Of a DNA stretch of 21,447 bases, positions 14,558-21,447 are shown piece after piece; the stretch's first letter is position 1; every line of letters begins with the position of its first letter. Under the pieces are notes generated by a model. The model was given only the letters and a program-made list of their open reading frames with translations. It ran no database searches and was not told where the DNA came from. Source of the DNA: CAYJEQ01 sp964369235 (GTDB lineage Bacteria; Bacillota; Clostridia; Oscillospirales; Ruminococcaceae); the NCBI GenBank assembly GCA_964369235.1, contig CAYJEQ010000045.1:1-21447 (forward strand). Reading direction: 5' to 3'. The translations under genes and the position numbers were made by a program.

Positions 14558-16222
14558 ATGGTAACAAGTATGAGCAAAAAATTACTTAATATATTTATGG
14601 GGTGCATTGCAGTTTTGATTATACTGTGCTTTGCTTCCAGTTTTTTAAATAGTGAAAAAGATATGCTACTGACCTATGAAGAAATATCAGTAACTAAGCT
14701 TAACAGTTGGATACTTGAAAGTGATGGAGTGGATAATCCGATTAATATAGAGGAGTTTAGTGCTGGGGATGTTAATTTCCAGCCTTATAGTATTGCCACC
14801 ACAGTTTCTACACAGGGTTATAAAAAACCTGTAATAATACTGGAAAGTATGCACCAAGCCTTTGATATTACTGTAAATTCTCAGATAGTTTATAGTTTTG
14901 GTCAAGATGATAGTAGTATTTTTTCTGTGCCCAATGGTGGCATATGGCACTTTGTAGAACTGCCTTATATTCAGCCAGATAATCATATAGAAATAGAGGT
15001 AGTGCCCAGTAATGATAAAACCTCCATTGGTATAATTGATATATACCTAGCCGAAGAAGGAGAAGCTGTTTTATTTCTAATCTATCAAAATGCCATGAAA
15101 CTTCTTGTATCAACAATAATACTGGTTATCGGTCTTATTCTTTTGGCAACTCATATTGTTATGGCAAAAGGGCTAAAGAATAATAATCTACTATTATATC
15201 TAGGTTTATTGTCTACTAATATAGCTATTTGGTTAATTAGTGAATCAAATCTACTGCAGTTTATCACTGGAGATACCTTTATATTAGGACATCTTCCTTA
15301 TTGGTCTATACAGCTATTGTTTATACCTTTTATCTTTTATGTAGATAGTATGTACACTCCTTCCCATAAGTCTATATCACAGTATTTATGTATGGCTTTT
15401 ATTATTAATTTTATTCTATCCACTGTTCTTCATATGGCAGGGATAGCATATTATTATAATACATTGTGGATAGTACATTTCCTTATGCTTATTACACTGC
15501 TGTACTTTATAGCTTCCATAGTATATGAAACCTTTGCTAAAAAGAATAGGGACGCTGGGGTAATACTACTACAGATCTCATTATTAATTTTTACTGCCTT
15601 AGTAGAAATGGCTGTGTTCTATTTGGGGGATAATATGAATTCTTTAGGTGTAAGCCTTCAAACAGGAATGCTACTGTATCTATCGGCTTGTGTAATATCC
15701 GTTGCAGTAAAGGTAAGGGCTATTTGGGCTGAAAGTATGCACACCGAATATCTAAGCAAAATCGCATACACCGATATACTAACTTCCCTATTTAATAGAT
15801 ATGCTTTTGAAAGAGATTTAGAGTTATTTAAAGAAAGTGAAGATGTGAGAAAAACCATAGTTACCTTTGATTTAAACAATCTAAAGTATTTTAATGATAA
15901 TATGGGACACCAAACAGGGGATAATTATTTGGTTCATTTTGCTGGATTAGCTAAGAAATACCTAGGAGAGTACGGAAACTGCTACCGTATAGGTGGTGAC
16001 GAATTCTCAGCTATACTATATAATGCTCCCTTTGACATAGTAGAGCAAAGACTAGTTACTATTCAGCAAAAGGTGAAAAATTTTGATAAAAGTAATAAGG
16101 CTGGGGTTGCCTTTGGACATTTGCAATATGATAAAGATGAATATCCTGATATAATGGATTACATACACCACCTTGATGAAGGTATGTTTAAAAATAAGGT
16201 GATTATTAAGCAAGATATATAA
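14558..16222 (+). CDS. Membrane GGDEF-domain protein (putative diguanylate cyclase)
   Basis: Counting from ATG 14558 the protein has 554 residues. One helix (about 13-30) is followed by an external domain of about 140 residues, then a block of about 7 membrane helices (roughly 175-385) and a C-terminal GGDEF domain (about 395-554). This layout recalls 7TMR-DISM signalling proteins. The catalytic loop RIGGDEF is intact (GGDEF at 479-483) and the substrate-site sequence FDLNNLKYFND is present, so cyclic-di-GMP synthesis from two GTP is expected. The RxxD inhibitory site five residues before GGDEF is absent (the stretch reads YGNCYR), so product feedback should be weak. In-frame ATGs at 14525 and 14540 are possible; 14558 has AAGAAGAG 6 nt upstream. 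No c-di-GMP effector is recognised nearby. Confidence 0.85.
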   Translation: MVTSMSKKLLNIFMGCIAVLIILCFASSFLNSEKDMLLTYEEISVTKLNSWILESDGVDNPINIEEFSAGDVNFQPYSIATTVSTQGYKKPVIILESMHQAFDITVNSQIVYSFGQDDSSIFSVPNGGIWHFVELPYIQPDNHIEIEVVPSNDKTSIGIIDIYLAEEGEAVLFLIYQNAMKLLVSTIILVIGLILLATHIVMAKGLKNNNLLLYLGLLSTNIAIWLISESNLLQFITGDTFILGHLPYWSIQLLFIPFIFYVDSMYTPSHKSISQYLCMAFIINFILSTVLHMAGIAYYYNTLWIVHFLMLITLLYFIASIVYETFAKKNRDAGVILLQISLLIFTALVEMAVFYLGDNMNSLGVSLQTGMLLYLSACVISVAVKVRAIWAESMHTEYLSKIAYTDILTSLFNRYAFERDLELFKESEDVRKTIVTFDLNNLKYFNDNMGHQTGDNYLVHFAGLAKKYLGEYGNCYRIGGDEFSAILYNAPFDIVEQRLVTIQQKVKNFDKSNKAGVAFGHLQYDKDEYPDIMDYIHHLDEGMFKNKVIIKQDI

Positions 16223-16341
16223 TCCTGTATTATAGCATTAATTAGACTATATAAAGCCTGCTGAACAACCCAAAAACATACTTATAGGTTTATTTAATAT
16301 GTTTTTGGGTGTTTCAGGGTGCAAAGTTTTTAATCCATTAT

Positions 16342-16475
16342 TATAAAAACTTTGCACTCTGAATTTGGAGTATAGCTCCAAATCCAGGCAGGCTGAAAAT
16401 CTCCCATGTTAACCTCAAAATGCCCTTGTTTTGAGATACTGTGTGCTTAGCACCCAGTTATTCAGTAAGCATTAT
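16342..16475 (+). repeat. Dispersed hairpin repeat, left copy
   Basis: Bases 16342-16397 match the reverse complement of 21392-21447 at 54 of 56 positions. 16411-16420 matches 21372-21381 exactly, and 16438-16475 matches 21287-21324 at 36 of 38. The order of blocks is conserved. The repeat probably extends left to 16319, but the other copy is cut by the window edge. Confidence 0.9.
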
Positions 16476-16480
16476 ATAAG

Positions 16481-16530
16481 AACAAGCTAAAGTTTTACTG
16501 TAAGGTAAACTTTAGCTTGTTTATATTTTT
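16481..16530 (+). terminator. 15-bp hairpin with T-rich tail
   Basis: Perfect arms 16481-16495/16507-16521 (AACAAGCTAAAGTTT) with an 11-nt loop precede TATATTTTT on the + strand. It may be a back-up terminator for + strand transcription from the GGDEF gene, or part of the hairpin repeat region. Confidence 0.5.
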
Positions 16531-16557
16531 GCCTAAAATAAAGGCTTATAGCCATGG

Positions 16558-16593
16558 AAAAAGCAGTGTTCTAGTTTCCTAAAACACTGCTTT
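16558..16593 (-). terminator. Terminator of the LRR lipoprotein operon
   Basis: On the minus strand an 11-bp stem (AAAGCAGTGTT, 16593-16583 with 16570-16560) is followed by a T-run ending at 16558. It lies 37 nt beyond the stop codon of the last lipoprotein gene. An outer ATAGCCAT/ATGGCTAT pairing extends the structure. Confidence 0.8.
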
Positions 16594-16630
16594 ATGGCTA
16601 TTATATAACGCTTATAATTCTTATATGGGA

Positions 16631-17944
16631 TTACTCTGCTGTTGTATATACTGTTAATATATCTTCAAGTGGTGTTACATCTGCAATAGGTGTATCAATA
16701 ACATAAAGATTATATAGTTTGTCCATAGATGATATTACAGATACATCAGTAACATTAGTGTAGCTAATGTGCAGTTCTCTAAGCTCATCTAGATTACCTA
16801 GGCTGGATATATCGATTATTGGAGTATTATCCATATATAGACGCTCTAGAGTAGTTAGACCAGCTACAACAGATAGATCCTTAATAGAAGTGTCAGATAT
16901 ATCTAATTCTTCTATTATTGTACTAGCTGATAGTGGAGATAGGTCGGTAATAGCTGTATTAGCCATATATACCTGAGTTAGAGTATCAATGTTTTGTATA
17001 GTAGATAGATCTGTTAGTGCTGTGGAAGATATATTTAGTATATAGATACTATGCATATCAGCAGTAAAGGATAAATCTGTAATAGGAGTGTTCTCTAGGT
17101 CAAGGACACGTAGACCAGTAAAGTTTGCTGCAAGGGATAGATCGGTAAAATCTGTATTGCTTATATCTAGATTCATTAACCTAATTAGCCCAGCAATAGG
17201 GGTTAAATCATCACCCTTAAATCCAGAAATATCAAGAATATTAACCTGTTGAGAATTTTCTAGTGGTGATAGATCGGTAATCATATTGCCACCTAGTAGG
17301 AAGGCTTTTGACAGGGTAAGGTTTGTTAAAACGGAGATATCCTCTATTTTATTATTGCGCAGATCAAGGTAGGTAATCCCTGTTAGTGTGGATAATGGAC
17401 TAATATCAGTAATAGCATTATTATCCAGTATTACTTCCTCAAGTAGAGGGAAATTAACGATATGGCTAATGTCACTAATAGCATTCTCACCTATATCAAT
17501 TTTTGTTAGCTGTAGGTTAGTAGGTAGAGAAGCAAAGTTAGAGAAGTTGCTAGAAGGCAGGGTTATTGATCTTAGGTTAGTTAGGTACTTAAGGTCTTCT
17601 AGGGTAGTTATGGTTTCCTCAGCATCATTATATAGGATTATGTAAGGGATACCTGAAACCATTTCAGCTGTAATATCTGTATCCTCATCTTCCCCAAGGA
17701 TAGCCTTAATCTCGGATTCAATTACAGGATCCTTCCACTCTATTACATGGGAAGGCTCCCAGTCTGCCACTGTAAGTTCAGGTGCTGGCTGGGCTACTTC
17801 GGAAGAAGCAGTCTGAGAGGAAGTGGAGGAGGTGGTAGAGGATACATCTGCTGTAGAGGAAGCTGGGCTTTCGCTACTATTGCTACAGCCAAAAAATGTT
17901 AGGGTAGCTACTAAAAGTAGCCCTAGTGTGATTTTTTTATTCAT
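16631..17944 (-). CDS. Leucine-rich-repeat lipoprotein A
   Basis: This 437-residue protein starts MNKKITLGLLLVATLTFFGC, a lipoprotein signal with the lipid-modified cysteine at C20. A Ser/Thr/Ala-rich linker (about 21-55) would lift the protein off the membrane. A cap segment (HVIEWKDPVIESEIKAILG...DITAEMV, about 64-100) resembles the N-terminal cap of internalin-type proteins. About 15 leucine-rich repeats of 21-23 residues follow, with the pattern ITDLSPL...L..L.I..T, of the SDS22/internalin type. There is no C-terminal anchor or enzyme domain. It should be displayed on the outer face of the membrane as a protein-binding solenoid; the partner is unknown. It is last in a three-gene operon, 57 bp after gene B, and is the most divergent of the three. 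The lipobox has Phe at -3, a tolerated variant. Confidence 0.9.
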   Translation of the reverse strand: MNKKITLGLLLVATLTFFGCSNSSESPASSTADVSSTTSSTSSQTASSEVAQPAPELTVADWEPSHVIEWKDPVIESEIKAILGEDEDTDITAEMVSGIPYIILYNDAEETITTLEDLKYLTNLRSITLPSSNFSNFASLPTNLQLTKIDIGENAISDISHIVNFPLLEEVILDNNAITDISPLSTLTGITYLDLRNNKIEDISVLTNLTLSKAFLLGGNMITDLSPLENSQQVNILDISGFKGDDLTPIAGLIRLMNLDISNTDFTDLSLAANFTGLRVLDLENTPITDLSFTADMHSIYILNISSTALTDLSTIQNIDTLTQVYMANTAITDLSPLSASTIIEELDISDTSIKDLSVVAGLTTLERLYMDNTPIIDISSLGNLDELRELHISYTNVTDVSVISSMDKLYNLYVIDTPIADVTPLEDILTVYTTAE

Positions 17945-18001
17945 TTTATAATGTTCCTTTATAATTTACTTTTAATTTTTAGAAGTATCTTGAAAACAGT
18001 A

Positions 18002-19243
18002 TTAGTCTACACGCAGATTAGGAACATGCTCAAAGGCACTCCAGTCAGAAATTTCTAAACCACTACCATATAGATAATTTAACTCAGTTAGTCCAACAAT
18101 AGAGGAAACATCAGTAACAGCTGTATTATTAATATTTAAAGATTCTAATGCTGTAAGATTAGCAACAGGGGATATATCGGTAATTGGGCAGTAAGAAATG
18201 CCTAAATCTTTTAGAGATACAAGCTGGGATACAGGTGAGATATCAGTAAGAGAGCTGTTAAAAGAAATATCCAGATCCTCTAGTATAGTAAGAGTAGCAA
18301 GAGGAGAGATATCTGTTATGTCACCACCAGTTAAAGTAAGTTCAGTTAGATTAGTTAGGTTAGATAGAGGGGATATATCAGTTAAAAGATTATTGTTCTC
18401 AATAGTTAGTGAGTAAAGGTTAGTTAGATTTGCTAAAGGTGATAAATCTGCTATATCAATATAATATGTACCAAGAGATCCTAGATTAGTGAAATTAGCA
18501 AAGTTTTCAGGATCTGTTATAGTAGTATACATTAAAGACATATGAGTAAGGTGTTCATGGGGGATATTAGCTAGGGTTACAGTTTCGGTGTTGAATAAAC
18601 TTAAAGATAAAAAATTAGGAAGTGATGATAAAGCTGATAGATCGGTAATGGTGCTTTCGTTGATATAAAGGGCTCTTAAATGATAAATATTAGCTATATC
18701 TGCTACTGCGTCCTGACCAATATTATTAACCCATAGTTCAGCTAAAGAAGGCATATCAGCAAAAACAGAAAAATCAGTAATAGCTGATGAGTCTTCCATA
18801 CGCAAACCACCTAATGCAACAAGCTGTGATAAAACTGAAATATCAGTAACAGGAATTTCATCTAGGTCAAGGTACTCAAGATAGGATAGATATTTAAGGT
18901 CATCAAGATTTATATCTACAACATCATCATAGTCGCTTAGACTTAAAAAGGTTAATTCAGCTACATCACCAATGGTAATATCTCCTGATTCCATATCAAT
19001 CTGCTCACGAACAGCTGCTTCAATAGTTGGATCAGTCCACTCTATTACATGGGTAGCTTCCCACTGAGGGACAACTTCTACATTAGGATAAGTGTAGGTG
19101 CTCTCAGTAGTGGAGCTATCTGTCTGGGAAGATGTTTCTCCTGTGGAGGAGGTAGCTGTAGAAGATTCTTCTGTGCTGTCTCCACAGCCGAAAAGTGTTA
19201 GTGTAGCCATTATTAGTAGGGCTAGTGTGATTTTTTTATTCAT
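18002..19243 (-). CDS. Leucine-rich-repeat lipoprotein B
   Basis: This 413-residue protein is a paralogue of the genes on both sides. The signal peptide ends in LTLFGC with lipidated C20, then a Ser/Thr-rich linker (about 21-50), an internalin-like cap (HVIEWTDPTIEAAVREQIDM...DITIGDVAELTFLSL) and about 13-14 leucine-rich repeats (LTDISPLSNLTNLTELTL and similar). The C-terminus ends shortly after the last repeat with no anchor. It is closest to gene C: long stretches of DNA are almost identical, for example around 18880-18922 compared with 20178-20220, and 18483-18520 compared with 19784-19821. This points to recent duplication or gene conversion. It starts 62 bp after gene C with an AAAGGA-type ribosome site. 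Function beyond surface binding is not known. Confidence 0.9.
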   Translation of the reverse strand: MNKKITLALLIMATLTLFGCGDSTEESSTATSSTGETSSQTDSSTTESTYTYPNVEVVPQWEATHVIEWTDPTIEAAVREQIDMESGDITIGDVAELTFLSLSDYDDVVDINLDDLKYLSYLEYLDLDEIPVTDISVLSQLVALGGLRMEDSSAITDFSVFADMPSLAELWVNNIGQDAVADIANIYHLRALYINESTITDLSALSSLPNFLSLSLFNTETVTLANIPHEHLTHMSLMYTTITDPENFANFTNLGSLGTYYIDIADLSPLANLTNLYSLTIENNNLLTDISPLSNLTNLTELTLTGGDITDISPLATLTILEDLDISFNSSLTDISPVSQLVSLKDLGISYCPITDISPVANLTALESLNINNTAVTDVSSIVGLTELNYLYGSGLEISDWSAFEHVPNLRVD

Positions 19244-19305
19244 TTTATTATATTCCTTTACAGTTTAGTTTTAATGTTTAAAATATTTAGAAAATAAGAT
19301 TAGCC

Positions 19306-20520
19306 TTATTTTTGGATAGAAATACCTTCCAAGCTACTCCAGTCAGAAACATCTAAATTACGACCATATACAGTAGATAAATTAGGAAGCTGAGCAAGAG
19401 GAGAAACATCGGTAATATCTATATCATTCATAGATAAATATTTTAATGTTTCAATATTAGCAAGAGGAGATATATCAGTAACTGGACAGTAACTAATATT
19501 TAAATCTGTTATAGCTACTAGCTGTGACAGAGGTGAGATATCAGTAAGAGATAAGTTAGCACTAAGGACTAAATCTTCTAGCAGAGGAAGATTAGCAATA
19601 GGAGATATATCTGTTATGTTGGTGAAAGATATGCCTAGGTCAGTTAGATTAGTTAGACTAGATATTGGTGATAGATCAGTTATAGAATCGTTATACTCAA
19701 TAACCAGTGAGTGAAGGTTAGTAAGACCTGATATAAGTGATAGATCTTCCATATCAATATGATTCAGATAAAGATATCCTAGATTAGTGAAATTAGCAAA
19801 GTTTTCAGGATCTGTTATAACAGTACCCACTAAAGTCAGACTATCTAGTTGTTCATGGGGGATATTAGCAAGGGTTACAGATTCAGATTGGGATATACTT
19901 ATATCTGAAAGTTTTGGAAGTGATGATAGAGCACTTAGATCGGTAACAGAACTTTTACTTAAACGAATCCTTCTTAAAGAAGGGATATTAGTGATATCTG
20001 CTAAGGTATCCTCAGTAGCACCAGTAATTGATAGGTCAGTTAAAGAAGTCATATCAGCAAAAACAGAAAAGTCGGTAATAGACGCAGTGTTTCCTATGGT
20101 TAATTCTCTTAATGCAGCATGCTGTGATAAAACCGAAATATCAGTAACAGGTACTTCTCCTAGGTCAAGGTACACAAGATAGGATAGATATTTAAGGTCA
20201 TCAAGATTTATATCTACAACATCTTGAAAAGAATATAGACTTAAATGAGTTATTTCAGCTACATCTGCAATGGTAATATCTCCTGATTCCATACTAATTT
20301 CTTTACGAACAGCTGCTTCAATAGTTGGATCAGTCCACTGGATTACATGGGAATCTTCCCACTGAGGGATAATTTCATTAGATGGATTTGTAGTTGTAGT
20401 GGAGCTACCTGACTGAGAAGTTTCGCCAGTGGAGGAAGTTGGTGCTTCACCATTATCACTACAGCCGAAAAGTGTTAGAGTAGCAACTACAAGTAGTGCT
20501 AGTGTGATTTTTTTGTTCAT
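19306..20520 (-). CDS. Leucine-rich-repeat lipoprotein C (first in operon)
   Basis: This 404-residue protein has lipobox LTLFGC (C20), a short Ser/Thr-rich linker (about 21-48), an internalin-like cap (HVIQWTDPTIEAAVRKEISM...DITIADVAEITHLSL) and about 13 leucine-rich repeats of the ITDISPL type, ending WSSLEGISIQK. It is the promoter-proximal member of the operon; AAAGGA lies 8 nt before its ATG. Cap and early repeats align closely with gene B, while several middle repeats differ on their variable faces, as expected if paralogues bind different partners. The gap to gene B is similar in sequence to the gap between B and A, so the duplicated unit included its ribosome site. Confidence 0.9.
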   Translation of the reverse strand: MNKKITLALLVVATLTLFGCSDNGEAPTSSTGETSQSGSSTTTTNPSNEIIPQWEDSHVIQWTDPTIEAAVRKEISMESGDITIADVAEITHLSLYSFQDVVDINLDDLKYLSYLVYLDLGEVPVTDISVLSQHAALRELTIGNTASITDFSVFADMTSLTDLSITGATEDTLADITNIPSLRRIRLSKSSVTDLSALSSLPKLSDISISQSESVTLANIPHEQLDSLTLVGTVITDPENFANFTNLGYLYLNHIDMEDLSLISGLTNLHSLVIEYNDSITDLSPISSLTNLTDLGISFTNITDISPIANLPLLEDLVLSANLSLTDISPLSQLVAITDLNISYCPVTDISPLANIETLKYLSMNDIDITDVSPLAQLPNLSTVYGRNLDVSDWSSLEGISIQK

Positions 20521-20538
20521 TTAATGAATCCTTTCAAA

Positions 20539-20599
20539 TAGGTGTAAAATGTTTATATAATAAGGTACACCTACCATGTTTTTTAACTATTTAGTTAAA
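20539..20599 (-). promoter_or_regulatory. Promoter and operator-like palindromes of LRR operon
   Basis: On the minus strand TTAAAA (20586-20581) and TATTAT (20562-20557) lie 18 nt apart, 37 nt before the first start codon. An 8-bp palindrome (20582-20589/20592-20599, TTTAACTA/TAGTTAAA) overlaps the -35. A perfect 8-bp inverted repeat, TAGGTGTA (20539-20546) and TACACCTA (20566-20573), brackets the -10. Both could be regulator sites. Confidence 0.45.
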
Positions 20600-20629
20600 C
20601 AGTGTTTTATATAGGGTTACTGTAACCCC

Positions 20630-20907
20630 AGGGTGACAGTAGTCGAACCCGCACTGCCCAAAACAGACCATTTTTGGCATTTTGTCACCTTTATTCCTCG
20701 CCTTGCGGCAAGCAGGGCTTCGTCATTCAGATGCCAAACTGCACAAAACTGCATAGTTTTGGGTGCCATGCAGTTTTACCAGAGATAATTTTTGCTAAGA
20801 CAATGAAAAGCCTGTAGATAATACTTTATGTATTATCAAAGGTTTTAAAGCAGTATTAGTGAAAATTATACTGTTAAAACCAGCGTGTGTTCGGCTACTG
20901 TCACCCT
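20630..20907. mobile_element. MITE-like element with ~27-bp terminal inverted repeats
   Basis: The ends AGGGTGACAGTAGTCGAAC (20630-20648) and GTTCGGCTACTGTCACCCT (20889-20907) are inverted repeats matching at 18 of 19 positions; extending to 27 bp gives 23 matches. The 278-bp interior codes for nothing and is full of hairpins: TTTGGCAT/ATGCCAAA, CTTGC/GCAAG, AAAACTGCAT/ATGCAGTTTT (20746-20775), GATAATAC/GTATTATC (20817-20837) and a GGTTTTAA.../...TTAAAACC pair (20841-20881). No target-site duplication is evident. It looks like a non-autonomous element, but could be a structured RNA gene. Confidence 0.6.
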
Positions 20908-21286
20908 AGCCTATATCCAGTATAATGGAATAGTAGGGGGCTGTTTAACCGGAGTCTACTGACTATATAAGCAACATTTATATAGCTGTAGCGGGAAATA
21001 ATGTAACTATATGTAGCATATATAGTTATATTGTTTGGGTAATCAATATGATATTATATTAGAAATATAGGCAATTGTAAATTAAATTGTAAAATTATTC
21101 CAAATTAATAGCGAAATATACAAATCAAGTACACTAGTAATATATAAGATAGATATATTTTAGGCAAAAACTACAACAAACTAAAGTGATACTAAGATGA
21201 AATCACTAATAAATAAAGACAAAATACTGATATATGATGACTAAAGTTCATTTTTAGAAAATAAGTAGGTGGTGGGAAAGTGATAA

Positions 21287-21447
21287 ATAATGCTTACTGA
21301 ATAACTGTGTGCTTAGCACACAGTTATAGGTCGCCACAATATTGTGGCGATTTAACCTCAAAACAAGGGTGTTTTGAGGTTTATAAATGAATTCAGTCTG
21401 CCTGAATTTGGAGCTATACTCCAAATTCAGAGTGCAAAGTTTTTATA
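21287..21447 (-). repeat. Dispersed hairpin repeat, right copy (inverted, cut by window edge)
   Basis: This is the inverted counterpart of 16342-16475. It is a chain of clean stems: 21301-21312/21316-21327 (12 bp, TTA loop), 21331-21350 (TCGCCACAATATTGTGGCGA, a perfect palindrome missing from the left copy), 21354-21363/21372-21381 (10 bp) and 21402-21413/21419-21430 (12 bp). It ends at the window edge inside what is, in the left copy, a 14-bp stem. Confidence 0.9.

Larger units (their letters stand above)
16223..16630. other. Gene-free hairpin train between convergent genes
   Basis: This 408-bp gap contains no gene but at least seven hairpins: 16268-16280/16298-16310 (13 bp), 16319-16332/16344-16357 (14 bp, perfect), 16359-16370/16376-16387, 16414-16420/16429-16435, 16438-16446/16450-16458 (one mismatch), 16481-16495/16507-16521 (15 bp, perfect) and 16560-16570/16583-16593. 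The first may end the GGDEF transcript and the last ends the lipoprotein operon. Several belong to a dispersed repeat annotated separately. Confidence 0.7.
20521..21447. other. 927-bp gene-free region upstream of LRR operon
   Basis: No credible gene is present on either strand. From left to right it holds the operon promoter, a GGGTTAC/GTAACCC palindrome (20614-20628), the MITE-like element (20630-20907), a possible rightward promoter (-10 TATAAT at 20921-20926), two AT-rich hairpins (CTATATAA/TTATATAG near 20964-20985 and TAACTATA/TATAGTTA near 21003-21027), about 250 bp of AT-rich DNA with nothing recognised, and the right copy of the hairpin repeat (21287-21447). Confidence 0.7.

Noticed and set aside
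19787..20182. 131-codon + strand frame within LRR gene C
   Set aside because: It is an antisense by-product of the repeat codons; the minus strand carries the lipobox and repeats.
18002..20520. CRISPR-like periodic repeats (recurring GATATATCAGTAA-type words)
   Set aside because: The period of about 63-69 bp follows leucine-rich-repeat codons in frame, and the words vary as coding sequence does.
20630..20720. tRNA-like segment (GTCGAACCCGC resembles a T-arm)
   Set aside because: No acceptor stem, anticodon arm or D-arm can be drawn; the sequence is explained by the terminal inverted repeat.
21197..21244. 15-codon frame MKSLINKDKILIYDD
   Set aside because: It is very short, lacks a clear ribosome site and lies in AT-rich DNA where such frames arise by chance.

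Overview
The window reads as a chromosomal segment of a low-GC Gram-positive bacterium of the Clostridia, perhaps the Oscillospiraceae/Ruminococcaceae area. The main evidence is the dgt-like/dnaG/rpoD gene order with a GTG-started primary sigma factor, an ftsE-ftsX-M23 peptidase cluster, a cysteine-type L31 protein, AGGAGG-type ribosome sites, a Gram-positive-style LexA box and AT-rich intergenic DNA. The assignment is inferred from gene content and cannot be made to species.

Bases 1-10.8 kb are ordinary core genome on the + strand. They hold an RsuA-type rRNA pseudouridine synthase, a CdaR/PucR-type regulator, FtsE and FtsX, a secreted coiled-coil M23 murein hydrolase (the likely FtsEX-controlled enzyme), ribosomal protein L31, a YigZ/IMPACT protein, a dGTPase-like HD hydrolase, DNA primase and the primary sigma factor. 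Structured non-coding stretches sit before ftsE, before the M23 gene, between dgt and dnaG, and after rpoD.

Bases 10.85-14.3 kb are a minus-strand block separated from rpoD by a bidirectional terminator. It reads dinB (promoter overlapped by a LexA-like box), then a leader with a strong promoter and a complete intrinsic terminator only 25 nt before the next start codon, then a cation:proton antiporter, then a CatA-like acetyltransferase. The leader geometry implies that the antiporter-acetyltransferase operon is controlled by transcription attenuation.

Bases 14.5-16.2 kb encode a membrane GGDEF protein (one N-terminal helix, an extracellular domain, several membrane helices and an intact GGDEF motif). 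The 16.2-16.6 kb gap is a train of hairpins, part of which is a dispersed repeat.

Bases 16.6-20.5 kb are a minus-strand operon of three paralogous lipoproteins, each with a lipobox Cys20, a Ser/Thr-rich linker, an internalin-like cap and about 13-15 leucine-rich repeats. The cluster is bracketed by inverted copies of the hairpin repeat (16342-16475 and 21287-21447). Just upstream of the operon lies a 278-bp MITE-like element with about 27-bp terminal inverted repeats (20630-20907). This accessory region, together with the attenuated antiporter leader, is the least conventional part of the window. No CRISPR array, rRNA, tRNA or transposase gene was recognised.
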